From contig JAFMSR010000001.1 of NCBI GenBank assembly GCA_022818135.1, positions 39,671,312-39,735,311 of the forward strand: a DNA stretch of 64,000 nt, given 5' to 3'. Source of the DNA: Saxidomus purpurata. Its lineage: Eukaryota > Mollusca > Bivalvia > Venerida > Veneridae. Positions within the stretch are counted from its first letter, which is position 1; every line of letters starts with the position of its first letter. This document shows, one piece after another, positions 36,558-48,100 of this stretch. The translations under genes and the position numbers were made by a program. The notes below the pieces were generated by a model, which did not search any database, was not told where the DNA came from, and saw only the letters and a list, made by a program, of their open reading frames with translations.

Positions 36558-36600
36558 GCAGCAGAAATGATATCATCATTATCATCATTCTTATTTATAG
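36514..36600 (+). repeat. Interrupted CAT/CAG repeat in unit B1
   Basis: CAT triplets interrupted by TATCGT and CAGCAGCAG, homologous in position to the purer array at 37848-37910. A minus-strand Asp-rich frame here is a by-product of the repeat. Confidence 0.85.
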
Positions 36601-37846
36601 TCAGCAAGGTACAGTAAACAAATAAACGCTAATGCGAACCGTGGAAACGACCGAGCAGGTGGTGGCGTATAGTCATGATAGTGGCATTGGTGAAACGCGA
36701 GTGTGTTTGATCACTGCGCTAATCGGGTAATTTTGACTAAATCAAAAAGTTGCCTTACGAAGTAAAACGTTAATATAAGTTTGCGAGTAATACAACAATA
36801 CGGCTATGGTGCATTTGTTTAAGCATATTTAGTTAACTTTTGCATAACCGGGGACTACACAGTCAATACTTCCAATGGCGCCTAGAAATTCACCAATTTA
36901 TCGAAACTTCCTTTGCACCTGAGCACAATTCTGTTAGACTGGAAAGATACTGCTGTTGAGAAGCAACTGCAGCAGAGACACGTCGATTCTGGATTGTGCG
37001 ATAAACAGAAATACACCAACTTCCTGTTATTAACATCTGGCCAGGAATGCCTCGGTTTGAAATAACATTAAATGTTAATTTTAAATTTTAATTAATTCCA
37101 ATCTGTCCAAAAATAAATATGACACCATGGGATTAATCAAATTTTTGGAGCGTGGGTTACCCCTCCTACCCCCCTGCCTACCCCAGGTGACAAAATTTTG
37201 TCACCAGAGTACATCTAGGGCCATCAATCATACAAATGTTTTAAATTTTCGCTATCAGCTAGTTTTAGCCATGTGATGGAATTCTGGCAGCAGAGATAAT
37301 CTTGTACAGTCAAAGATGATAGATATATTTATGTGTGTACCTTCTGTGTTGATAACATGTGTAGTTAATGCAAAATGGGTAAAATGCGAGTTGATAACCT
37401 AGGCATATGAGTGAGATCCACATGGCAAACATTTATACACATGCATCTTGTATAATATAAGGCTGATAGGCGAAATATTTAAACTTAAAAAATTATCGTA
37501 TTCACAAACCATACTTGAGTGCATCTGAAGTGACCGTGATGGCCACTCGACAAAATCTAACTATTTGGAGTGAACTCCAGCGAAACCTTTATGAATATCA
37601 ACTATGACTCACCTGAGCGATCCATGGTACCGTTAGGCTATTACACCTACTTACAACTACTTAACTCACTGAGGGTTAGTTTGAGTTTCGACTCTACGGG
37701 CCTAAATGAAATACTATACAGTGTAACTTTTGAGGGACATGTAAATTGTTAAATTATTAATAAAACGAACTCTTAGTACAACATATTTTATCCTTGAATG
37801 ATTCAGTTTGGACTCAAAATAGCGGTCGCATTATGCAACAGGTTTC

Positions 37847-37847
<1 letters not shown>

Positions 37848-37900
<53 letters not shown>

Positions 37901-37910
37901 CCATCATCAT
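37848..37910 (+). repeat. (CAT)n microsatellite, 21 units
   Basis: Twenty-one CAT triplets with one CAC. It forms a polyhistidine run in one frame, which I regard as non-coding. The B2 copy is longer and purer than the B1 copy, showing expansion since the duplication. Confidence 0.95.
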
Positions 37911-39015
37911 CCTTATTTACAGTCAGCAAGGTACAGTAAACAACAAATAAACGCTAATGCGAACCTTCGAACCGACCGCGCAACTACAGTGCCATTGGTG
38001 TAACGCGAGTGTGTTTAAGCACTACGCCAATCGGTCTCTCCAGTAAGTTTGACTGTATCAGAAAGTTGCCTTACGAAGTAAAACGTTAGTATAAGTTCGC
38101 AAATAAGACAACAATACGGCTATGGTGCATTTGTTTAAGCATATTTAGTTATTTTTAGCATATCCGAGGACTACACAATCAATACTTCCAATGGCGCCTG
38201 GAAATCCTCCAATGTCTCGAAACTTCCTTTGCACCTGAGCATAATCCTGTTAGACTGGAAAGATACTGTTGTTGAGAAGCAACTGCAGCAGAGACACGTC
38301 GATTCTGGATTGTGCGATAGACAGAAATTCGCCATCAACTTCCTGTTATCACCATCTGCCCAGGAATACCTCGGTTTGAAATAACATTTAATTCATTCCA
38401 ATCTGTCCAATAATAAATATGACAACATGGGATTAAGTAAGCTTTTTGAGTTGAGCATGGAAAGTGGGTTATTTTGTCACCAGAGTACATCTAGGGCCAT
38501 CAATCATACAAATGTATCATAGTAAGTTTTCGCTTTATCAGTCTTATAATATACAAAATATAATTTTAGACATGTGATGGAATTCTGGCAGCAGAGAAAA
38601 TCTGGTACAATCATGCACATTATTTCGAAGATAATATATTTATTTTTCTACCTTCTACGTCGACACCGGTAACATGTGCAATTAATGCAAAATGGGTAAA
38701 ATACGAGTTGATAACCTAGGCATATGAGTGAGCTCCACATGGCAAACATTTATATCTTGTGTATTATAAGGCTGATAGGCGAAAATGTTGAACTTAAAAA
38801 AATATCGTATTCACAAACAATACTTGAGTGCATCTGAAGTGACCGTGATGGCCACTCGACAAAATCTAACTATTTGGAGTGAACTGCAGCGAAACCTTTG
38901 TGAACACCAACTGTGACTTACCTGAGCGATCCACGGTACCGTTAGGTAATTGCACCTACTTACAACTACTTAACTCACTGAGGGGTAGTTCGAGTTTCAA
39001 CTTAGAATACGAGCC

Positions 39016-41487
39016 TTAGAAATGATCAATGTTATTAGAATTTGCGTTTTCCGTCACTAACCATTGAATAAACGAGTCTAATTTCTAAACAAAATGTAGC
39101 AAGAACAGGAAGCACCCATGGGTAACATATTTTGCACACAATAGCCGGTATCTGTTTTAATACTTAGTCAATCGAAATCACCAGGCCATTTGGACAAAGA
39201 TTGTATGCAGATTTAATGTCGGCTTCCGCCATGAATTCTGACTTTCTGAAATGCGGGATAATGTGAACCGTATTATCAAATTTCTGTACTGAATATGACA
39301 ATAATTTTGATTAAAAAATTGTTTACACTAACCCAAGCTATCAACAATATGATGGTTATTAAACGCTAGTTTTTAATTACCCCATAGGATTTACACGCAA
39401 GTTGGGTGACGGGGATTTAGAAACTGCCTGATTAGCCTCAGAAACTGCCGGATTATCCTCAGAAACTGTCAGATTATCCTCTCTAATGAACCGTCTTCGT
39501 ATAACTTTTAATGAAGAATAGTGCTATATAAGTTTTATTTGATTGTACTGGTACTCTGTGACCATTTTATTCAAGTTTAAATTCCGTTTTGGACCCTGAT
39601 AATAAACTTTTTGCATCACCTTTGTGCGGACATTTCACTAAATGTTTTAAACAAGCATGTGCGTACATTAAATGTTTTTACCACACAGAAACCTCTTTTA
39701 TTTAAAGCATATCATTGTTCGTAGCCAAAACAGGGGCTTGAGATTTTCAGGCTGCATTGATAATGTCCACAGCTTTGCCACAACATGTTAGGAAATAGCA
39801 TGTTTTTTAAATGGAACTGCCTGTCAAAGCTAGACCAGGCAGAAAACCTTGAGGTTACATCTATGAACATCTATTAACATAAGTAAATTAAGTAAGAGCA
39901 ACTGAAAACCAAATAGAGATCTCCTAATAAACTGAGACAAAGGTAGTTCAAACGGTTGTCAAAAATGGTTCATACTTCAACTTGAATTTTATCTTTTTTG
40001 CGTTAGCAGCACAACATATAACGTAAATAAAAGCTACCTTTTCCATGTATTTTAGTAAGTTTTAGGGGAGGACACCTAATAATGTTGGCAGAACTTATCG
40101 TTCAACCCTTTTACTTTTATATATGTATTAACATAAATTGTCATTTTGATATTGTATATATTGCAATAAAATATGGTTAACTAACTTAAATACACTTGAA
40201 TTAACCCACTACACATTTATTCGAATAGTGTTCTTCAGTTTTTACAACTAGGTTGATATGTTTATTTGTAGGCAATAAATTATCAGACAAGAAGTTTTTT
40301 TTTAATTTTTTTAGATTATGGCTGATCAGACAAAAAGTAAGGTCACGAAATTTACTGACAACATTCAATATTGACAAAATTAAACGTGTTACATCATGAA
40401 GTCAAACCTTTACCGCGAGTGGATTTTTTTTTCGTATTTACTCTGCTGAAATTCAGTCGATTAAAATATCTAAACGACTACGAGTACACGTGATAAAATC
40501 GAAACTGAACTTTGAGAAAAATGTAGGAGCAGATTTAACTAACAGTCCTGTCCTGTTTAAAAATACTACACATATTTTGGGTACATGAATTTGTAGTCTG
40601 ATGATTGCTTTAAATTTCCGACAGGTTTGATGTTCTGACATTATGCAAAATGTGTCTAGTTATCTAACCTGCTGGGAACTTCGAAAAAAAAAATAAACGA
40701 AAACTGTTAGAGCTAATTGTATCTGGCAATAAAAGTTATTATACATGGGCAAGCAGATAGACGAATATATAAGACAAGCATAGGTCTACATTAAGACATA
40801 AGAGACATGAATCTAAAACGAAAAGAAGAGAAAACTGCACCCTGATACTTATACTATGCCCAACTATACATAGCAGTGAACCTCCATTCTTTATATGAAA
40901 TCCATCAAATCTGTAGGAGTTATTTTCAAAATGAATCAATTTACGGGCATGAACGTTAAAGATCTTACGGTATGGTGAGTGTGAGTGTATCGTTTCCTGG
41001 AAAAAAACGACATCAATGTTCTGTCGAGTTCGTATCTCAAAACCATGAAAATACATGAAAATATCACCATAAATTCGCCCTAAAGTCAGCATAGGTCATT
41101 GAAATAAGATGATCTTTCAAAGCCATGATACACAATATGTGTGATAATGACTATAATGGTGCTAAGTATAATTGTGTTTGTTAGAGACCGCAAACTCGAT
41201 TTTTATCTATGTCTTGGACTCTGGAAGTTTTCTGTAGGATTATCTACCATTTAGTCTCCCGAAAACAATATTAAACCTCAAGGAATTAGCCGATAGTTGA
41301 CCAATAGCTTTGTTCATGATTAAATAAATCTTGAGTCTTGAGTTACCTGATATGATATCTATAGATAAAGAAACCCTGTTGGTTGTATTACGCATGTACA
41401 AACCTTCACTCCATGTAAGCTGAACAAAGAAGATAACAAAAAGTAGAAAATGTGTTTGATTCGGATTATATTTAGTAATTTTTTCAG
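39016..41487. other. Intergenic, a 21-bp triplet repeat only
   Basis: AGAAACTGCCTGATTAGCCTC and two variants form three tandem 21-bp copies at 39419-39482. Nothing else is recognised. The minus-strand frame at 40739-41092 contains IDVVFFQET, superficially like a LINE endonuclease motif, but no further block follows. Confidence 0.4.
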
Positions 41488-41494
41488 TATAAAT

Positions 41495-42337
41495 ATGGGG
41501 ATTCTAAGCGTCATAACAGTGTGCTTTCTTCTATGTGACACTGTAGTCCTTGTAAAAGGCGAAGAAAATGTTAGCGCTGACTGCAAGACTACAGTAGGCA
41601 AATTACTTAATCAGCAATATATTCTTGTTAAGAAATATGAGGAAGTACTGTCAGTTCAACAGAGTCAGAATGAAATTATATCTGAACTGGTGAAAAGGGT
41701 GAATGAAGTAGATAGCAGAACAAGGAAAGATCACTGGATAAAAGACAGGCCTAGCTATGTTCAAGAACATACCAAACAGATCAATGACTTACCTAATTCT
41801 CTTGCTGAAGATATGATAAAGCCTAAATTTAGACGCAGCGCTGAGAACGATGCTTTAGGGAAGACAACTCACGTTGACGTTAACGATGTACCGACAGACA
41901 GCGACCTGCCCTTTAACAAGACAGGCCTTCAAGAAGCTGAAGTTGTTGAAAATGTTGCGTTCACTGCTTATCTAGACCATGAATTAATACATGTTGCCAT
42001 TGGTGACACGGTTAAATGTAACATTGTTCTTATCAATGATGGCGATGCTTACAACACAAACACTGGTGCCTTTACTGCACATACACCTGGAGTTTACTTT
42101 TTTACATTCTGCATAGATTCCAAAAAACAATACATTAACGTTAAAATGGTTAAAGATGGTATGAATTTAGTTGGTGCTGTGGGAAATACTCAACAAATAG
42201 GATGCAATTCAGCACTTATACGATTAGAAAGAGGCCAATCAGTGTGGTTAGAAACCGTATATCACGACGACGTGGAAATAATTTCACTTCCAGAATATCA
42301 CATGACGACGTTTTCGGGATTTCTACTTTATCAGTGA
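41495..42337 (+). CDS. Secreted C1q-domain-containing protein (C1qDC)
   Basis: Single coding exon, 280 aa. The start at 41495 is preferred over the in-frame ATG at 41450 because a 3' splice site (TTTTTTCAG ending 41487) precedes it and the protein then begins with a clean signal peptide, MGILSVITVCFLLCDTVVLV KG. Residues about 30-75 are heptad-like and may form a coiled coil for trimerisation. An RR site and an acidic linker follow, and residues 153-280 are the C1q globular domain: VAFTAYL, the core GAFTAHTPGVYFFTF, and the terminal FSGFLLYQ. There is no collagen region. C1qDC proteins are greatly expanded in bivalves, where many act as secreted pattern-recognition lectins in haemolymph; the ligand here is unknown. 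NVS and NKT are possible N-glycosylation sites. Confidence 0.92.
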   Translation: MGILSVITVCFLLCDTVVLVKGEENVSADCKTTVGKLLNQQYILVKKYEEVLSVQQSQNEIISELVKRVNEVDSRTRKDHWIKDRPSYVQEHTKQINDLPNSLAEDMIKPKFRRSAENDALGKTTHVDVNDVPTDSDLPFNKTGLQEAEVVENVAFTAYLDHELIHVAIGDTVKCNIVLINDGDAYNTNTGAFTAHTPGVYFFTFCIDSKKQYINVKMVKDGMNLVGAVGNTQQIGCNSALIRLERGQSVWLETVYHDDVEIISLPEYHMTTFSGFLLYQ

Positions 42338-42347
42338 TACATATACC

Positions 42348-42353
42348 AATAAA
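42348..42353 (+). terminator. Polyadenylation signal of the C1qDC gene
   Basis: AATAAA eleven bases after the stop codon; a second AATAAA is at 42507-42512 and is at least as likely to be used, giving a 3' UTR of about 190 bases. Confidence 0.5.
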
Positions 42354-42512
42354 CATTAATCGTTCATTCTCAAGTATGAATGTCACACTTGACAATTTAA
42401 CAATTAATCGTATGACAAATGTATATTATATATTATCACCATATTGACAAAAGGGCACACATAAACATGATAAGCATTGTTATTTTGACTTATATATCCC
42501 CCAAACAATAAA

Positions 42513-43830
42513 ACCGATGGAAAACTATTGACTGTCTGATTTTTCTTTCCTTGTGCTAGACTTTATCTAGTACATGAACGTTACTTTGATCTTAATGTCA
42601 GATTTTTCGATAAAATAACACTAAATATAAAAACGAAGGAATTTATTTTAACTGTATTACATAAATGAGGTATGCAAAATGTAAAAAAAAATGTATGTAA
42701 ATGCCACTAAATCATTAGATGAGTTGATCTTGAACTAGTTTGTGTGCAAATGGTTACTCAATAAAAAACAAACCGGTGTCGTTCAATTCACACTAGATGT
42801 GGACAATACTTGACCGAGATATTAGCTGATTTTACATAGGTCACACTGGCGAGATATGAATATCTCTAGTGCAGATAGCACAGATTCATGTCACTTGTTA
42901 AAGTGCATGCGATATAATAGTGAAAAGTTTATAATTGGAGCATTTGTTCACCTAATTGATTTTACTATGTTCGGCTAAAGCTTGTCGAAGGTCACGGCAA
43001 CATCTCAAGTCAAAAGCATCAGTTTTATTGTATGCCCATTCTACATTACCTATCTATGAAATGTAAGCTTAGTGTGCATTCTGCTGAGTGATTTGTAAAA
43101 TCGACGTACAACCATGTTTGTTCAATATAAAGTTCAAGGTCATATGCTTTAAGGTTATAGTATCCTTCAAAATGGTCATATTGAATTATGGTCAAGAATG
43201 TTGCTTAAAAGACTTTAGATGCTTTGAAAACATGTAACAAATGAGTTACACCGAATCAGTTCTTTCACTGACAGGTAAAAATGAAAATATACATGACAGA
43301 GAGGATTGATTTTCAAATTTTGCCTAGGAGAGTCAAATCTATTTTACAGATTTCCTCTATATTCATTGGGAATGAAACTGTTATACAGATTTATATTTTA
43401 CGGTTATAACTATGGCCGCATTGTTCCTTTATATAGTTTAATTTTATTCACTCGGTCATGGATCTGTTTTCTTGTATTTCATACAAAACTCATAATGCGA
43501 CGTGGAATTCAGACATTTCTTGCACTTTCTTGATATTCATGGTCATCTTAAGATTCTTGTTTTCATCTTGGGTTTTTGCATTTACCCACATAGCATGTTC
43601 AAGGCGTGTTTCAAAGATAGCAGCCAGAAATGAGATAACGACCTGTTTTTCATGGTAAACTTCATACACAGTCTGATAATGTCTTGAGTGCGTTTATATT
43701 GATATGTAGAGTATGTTAAAAGACTGGTTACCTTGTGATTTACAAGTCACACGAGAGGTCGTCCGTGTTGCGATAAACCTTTTTTTATTGAGTCACATGA
43801 CAAACGATGATATGTACGACAACAATACAA
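42513..43830. other. No feature recognised
   Basis: AT-rich; short open frames at 43306-43907 have no splice context or family resemblance. Confidence 0.4.
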
Positions 43831-44275
43831 AACCAGACGGCCAAGATGGCCTTATATCACTCAAATGGCTACCATTGGCTATAATACAATCGCGTCGCAG
43901 AAATTAGGAGTCAATTTTACCTGGGGGTCCTGATTTGAACAATCTTCGTAGAGGTCCAGCCTATGTGAAATCAAGTAACCCCCGGGCGGGGTCAATTTTG
44001 AGCAGGGGATAATGATTTGGAACAATCTTGGTAGAGGTCAAATAGGCAATGCTACATGCCAAATATCTAAGCTCTAGGCCTTGTGATTTTAGAAAATAAG
44101 ATTTTTAAAGATTTCCTATAGAAATCTATGTTAAAAAAGTGACCTCCCGGGCGGGGTCAATTTTGATCCGGGGGTCATGATTTGAGCAACCTTCGTAGAT
44201 GTCAACTAGGCGATGCTACGTGCCAACTATTTAAGCTCTTGATGTACCCAGTCGCTGGCCTTGTACATTTATTAT
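43831..44275 (+). repeat. Interspersed repeat with GGGCGGGGTCAATTTTG units
   Basis: Starts with GACGGCCAAGATGGCCTTAT and shares TATCA, GGCTACCATTGGCTATA with the 7325 repeat. Then three units of GTCAATTTT, GGGGGTC-like, ATGATTTG and AACAATCTTCGTAGAGGTC begin at about 43911, 43990 and 44156. A common bivalve repeat type; not coding. Confidence 0.7.
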
Positions 44276-44417
44276 TTCCGAAGCGTGAGTCATGGTGAAA
44301 GTTTTCAACCGCTATCTTTTCTTGGTACGTGCAATCGGTAACGTGCGCGAAATCTTTTGAGGTTTGGAAAACAAACACACTTCGTGATGACTGTCACAAT
44401 AAAATAATTAACAGTAA

Positions 44418-45106
44418 GGTCTTCCTGAAGATGCCACCACCGAAATTCAAGTTGATTCTGTACATCGTATGGACATGAAAGATAAAATAGAAATCATTTA
44501 GCATATTGCTAATACTTTATTCCGTACTGTTAATTTTTCTGATGACCTTCACATGAACAAACTTTCGGCAAGATGGATTCCGATAATTTTAGCACCAGAA
44601 CAAAATTGACTAGGCGGAAGTTTTGCAGAGAACTTTTGATATGTTTTCAGCGAAACACAGGAGAATTGTGACTTAGGATTAGACATTGGTGCATCACTTT
44701 AATACAGAGTCATACGTTCAAAGCAAGCGGTGGAAACATCAAGGTTCACCACCGAAATATCTCAAGCAGACAGCATCAGTAGGCAAGGTTATGGCATCAG
44801 AACACTAGGGTGAAAATTATGGTGGATTATCTTCAGAGAGATCAAACCATTAGTAGGCAGTATTATCCTAGTGAATTACGTCAGCTTAAGAAGAATATTC
44901 AAGAAGAATGTAGCGGACAACTCACAGTAGGTCTCCTTATGAATCAGAATGATGTACTGACTTGTGCAACCTCACAAGTTGCAGTCTAGCTGCAGCTGCT
45001 AAAGGTGGCATAGAACTCCTTCAACACATGCACCTGATCTAGCAATGTCGGATTTTACTTCTTTCCCAGACACTTATCTGAAATGCGTAGGAGGCATTTA
45101 ACCTGC
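44418..45106 (+). mobile_element. Mariner transposase pseudogene
   Basis: The plus strand reads, with frame changes and stops: DATTEIQVDSVHRM and HIANTLF (helix-turn-helix region), DDLHMNKLSARWIP (the conserved linker before the catalytic core), RWKHQGSPPK, SVGKVMAS and VDYLQRD, QLKKNIQEECSGQLTVG, and HAPDLAMSDFTSFPDTYLK, the YSPDLAPSDYFLFP block that includes the third catalytic aspartate. The start of the transposase and any inverted ends are not seen. At least five nonsense codons mark it as dead. Confidence 0.8.
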
Positions 45107-48100
45107 TATCATAGCATATACAAGAGCATAAAAACATTAATTTGAAGACAAACAAAACTTGAAGCGATAGTGACGGGTGCTTTGTCGTATATTTTGTGGC
45201 TGGTCACTTGTATAAAGTGACGGGCATGTTAAGGGCTTTTGTGTTGCTGAGACACAAAATATCATCACGGTGGCAAAACAACAGTCGCTATCGATTTAGT
45301 TTTATTTACAAACTTTACTCCGACTTATTTATGTGCATGTTAGAAAACTGAAACTGTTCTGTTGCCCGTGGTATATCCTGATGTGCACAGATATCATCAT
45401 TTTAAAGAGTAATATCACAGTTAACAGTGATGGTTGTAAAGGCAAATGTCATGAAATCAACTTTTTAAAGATGCAATTACGTTTTTGTCGATGAAACGGT
45501 CGCCATTGTTTTTAAAAATCTAATTTTTAAATTATTCTAAACGGTCATGAACGTGGAAAAGCAAGTTTACAAAACTAATGACATGAAGGAACTTGCTTGA
45601 GACCTTAGATGGCAAAATTTGGCGAAAATCAAATGTGAATGTCCGGAACCTAGAGAAAGACTTGGACAAAGTAAGTATTGATCAGGTAATTATCCGCGAA
45701 TGATCCGCTAATGATTATTTGCAGTGATCGTTTCGTCAAATAATACACAAGGTAAGATGAATATCTTAACAGTTGTTCATAGCGGAAGCTTTTGATTTTT
45801 TACGCACAATGGAAGGAATCAAGGTATGCAAGAAAAGTATTGTTGTAGTTGTTGTATGAGTTTAACGCCCGTTTCAACCGTATTTCAGTCATTTTTTCAG
45901 GCGGGCAGTCACCTAACCATCGTTCCTAGGAAGAGCGTTCGTATCCGTCGTAAGAAACTGCCAACTTTCTCACATAAAGAGACATGGTCGTAGCACGGCT
46001 CAAACTTATGACCCTCAATCCATGAGAGGTTACAGTGATTTCAAGAAAAGTGACCATAACAAGCAGGTTGCTGGATTGCCATTTTAAAAAACTGACAATT
46101 CATATGGTTAACTTAAACCGATTTAAATGTGTTGTGAATAAGTATCCACGTTAAAAAACAATCATGTGAATCTTGTCCAGTGAAATATGTTAAAGAAATA
46201 TAGATACTATCTCTATGTAAAATAAATATAAATGTTTCCGCCATTTGGAGACAAAAAGTATAAGCTCAAAACATTTATTAACATCATTTTTATGCAAGTC
46301 GGTCATACATACGTTACGCATTGTAGTTGCAAAATGAGTGATAAAAAGTCACTTCCCGAAAACAACGTCCTGGTGTTGGTTGATTGTTGACAGTACACGA
46401 AAAGGTGACTTACAGGCGATAAAAGTAAACGTGATTTTTCAGACAATAAGTGTAAAGATGTCTTGCATATGATAAAAATTACATCAGTGTCAAACATCGA
46501 TTGTAATTAACGAATTTCTATACTTTGCAGTATTTGGTGTAGTCATACATCCAAAGACAAATCGATTAATTTCCGACAAGTTATGATAATATTCAACACA
46601 ATGATTTCAGTGGCAATACGCAGCACATTTTGTTCAAAACAGCCAGTCAACAGGAATCGTATTTGTTCAGAAAACTCCTTAATTGCCTTGATATGTTTTA
46701 TTGAAAATTGGTAGAAATGTTTAGTCAGTAGTACTAAGTGTATTTCAGCATATTGTAAAGATTTTATGCTTCGATGATTTTTGAATTAGTAAGAATGAAA
46801 ACGAGGTTTTTATAAAATTACTCCCATATATACCTGTGTTGGTTTTACTGTGTAGAAATGTTTAGTGCCAAAAGTAAGACTTAGTGTGCTTATTGTCAAT
46901 ACTTTCCACTTGATGCATTTTGAATGAGTGGACAATTTATCCTACTTGCCTGGGTGAATTTTTCTGAAAGTCCCAGGATCTCTTTGATTTGAATAATATA
47001 GTAACATTAATTTATTGATAGGATAATGATAGAACAATGTTGTAATCACTCTTAAACAATGTTTACATTATGCTTTTCTGTGGTATTCAAGATATTTCTT
47101 CAAGAAAAAGAGTTGCCGGAAAGTGTTTATTATTTTTTGAAATATTTAATTAAAGAAAAATAATGCTCTTTGTTTCTAGTATTTACTTATCCTTTTAAAG
47201 ACAATTAAAATCTCCTTTATAAGTGACTTAGTTATGAATGTTATTGGTACAAATAATGGTCATTTCTGTCAGTAAGACATCTTTCTTGATAAAATGATAG
47301 CTACTTGTAAATGTGATTCTGGGACTTTAAACTTTGTATAACTGTTCAGTACATAGTGTAGTTGAGCATATTGCAATGATTTGCCATGTTTTTTTTTGTT
47401 TTTGTTTTTTCCTTGAGGCCCCCATAATTGGGGTAACCCCTTTTATTTGCCCCGTAAGTGGCGTGATAGGGGTCGGGGTGCATCCCCTAACAGCCTTACA
47501 AAAACAATAAAATTATTCATATAATAAACAGTTTAGAATATAAGGATTGCAAGATTGCTTACAATTTACAGTCTTTCGCTTTAAGTAAGAATTTGTCAGA
47601 AACAATTTCAGTTACATACAATTAACAATTAATTTGTGATCATCAAAACTTACAATGGACATAGAAATTTACAATGAACATTTCACTTAATCACCATATA
47701 AAATTCGCCGCACAAAAGTGCTTAACCTTAAAAGAAACGAAATTTTAAGGTAGCACGGACGGATATACGGAAGTTCATATTAAGATAGACGCCTTCTGCG
47801 ATTTCCGGAAAGTGTAATGATGCTTTGCTGTACTTATGTTGAATCTTCCTTTTTTTTTCAATAAATATACGAATTGAAGTACGTTTTGTTCCTGTCCTGA
47901 GAATTTACATTAATTTTGTTGCGAAATTTCCATATGCTCCATTTGGTCTCAAATATTTATTTTACTAGACAAGTTTAGGTCACATACACCAAGGACTATG
48001 TGTTCGTAATTTAGCTCAATGTGCGTATAACTGTTATGTTCTAAAATAACGTTATTGCACGGCCCATCAGGGCCGGGCATATAGTAGTGGCTTAAGAATG

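Larger units (their letters stand above)
34600..39015. mobile_element. Harbinger-like non-coding element with A-A-B-B structure
   Basis: The left end is GGCCCGTATTCTAAGT (34600-34615) and the right end, read inward, is GGCTCGTATTCTAAGT (39015-39000), one mismatch in 16; both continue into an AACTC-rich stretch. Inside, unit A occurs twice (34613-35610 and 35611-36350) and unit B twice (about 36353-37702 and 37703-39015). B1 ends in GGGCC like an element terminus. Shared landmarks: TTCCTTAGATGGAG and TCAATCCCTTCTATCGGCGC in both A units; AAATGAAATACTATA, the CAT repeat and CAGCAGAGACACGTCGATTC in both B units. No transposase is coded. The bases after the right end are TTA, as Harbinger insertions have, but the left flank is ATA. 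Confidence 0.75.

Noticed and set aside
36416..36607. Aspartate-rich minus-strand frame
   Set aside because: Produced by the interrupted CAT repeat read on the other strand.
37794..38003. Short open frame with a 21-residue histidine run
   Set aside because: It is a direct read-through of the CAT microsatellite in a transposon unit; the homologous frame in unit B1 is interrupted.
40739..41092. Minus-strand frame with IDVVFFQET, resembling a LINE endonuclease
   Set aside because: Only one short motif fits; the neighbouring endonuclease blocks are absent.
45560..45670. Exon-like stretch reading NLLETLDGKIWRKS before a GTAAGT donor
   Set aside because: Only a weak acceptor and a stop just upstream; no second exon or family match.
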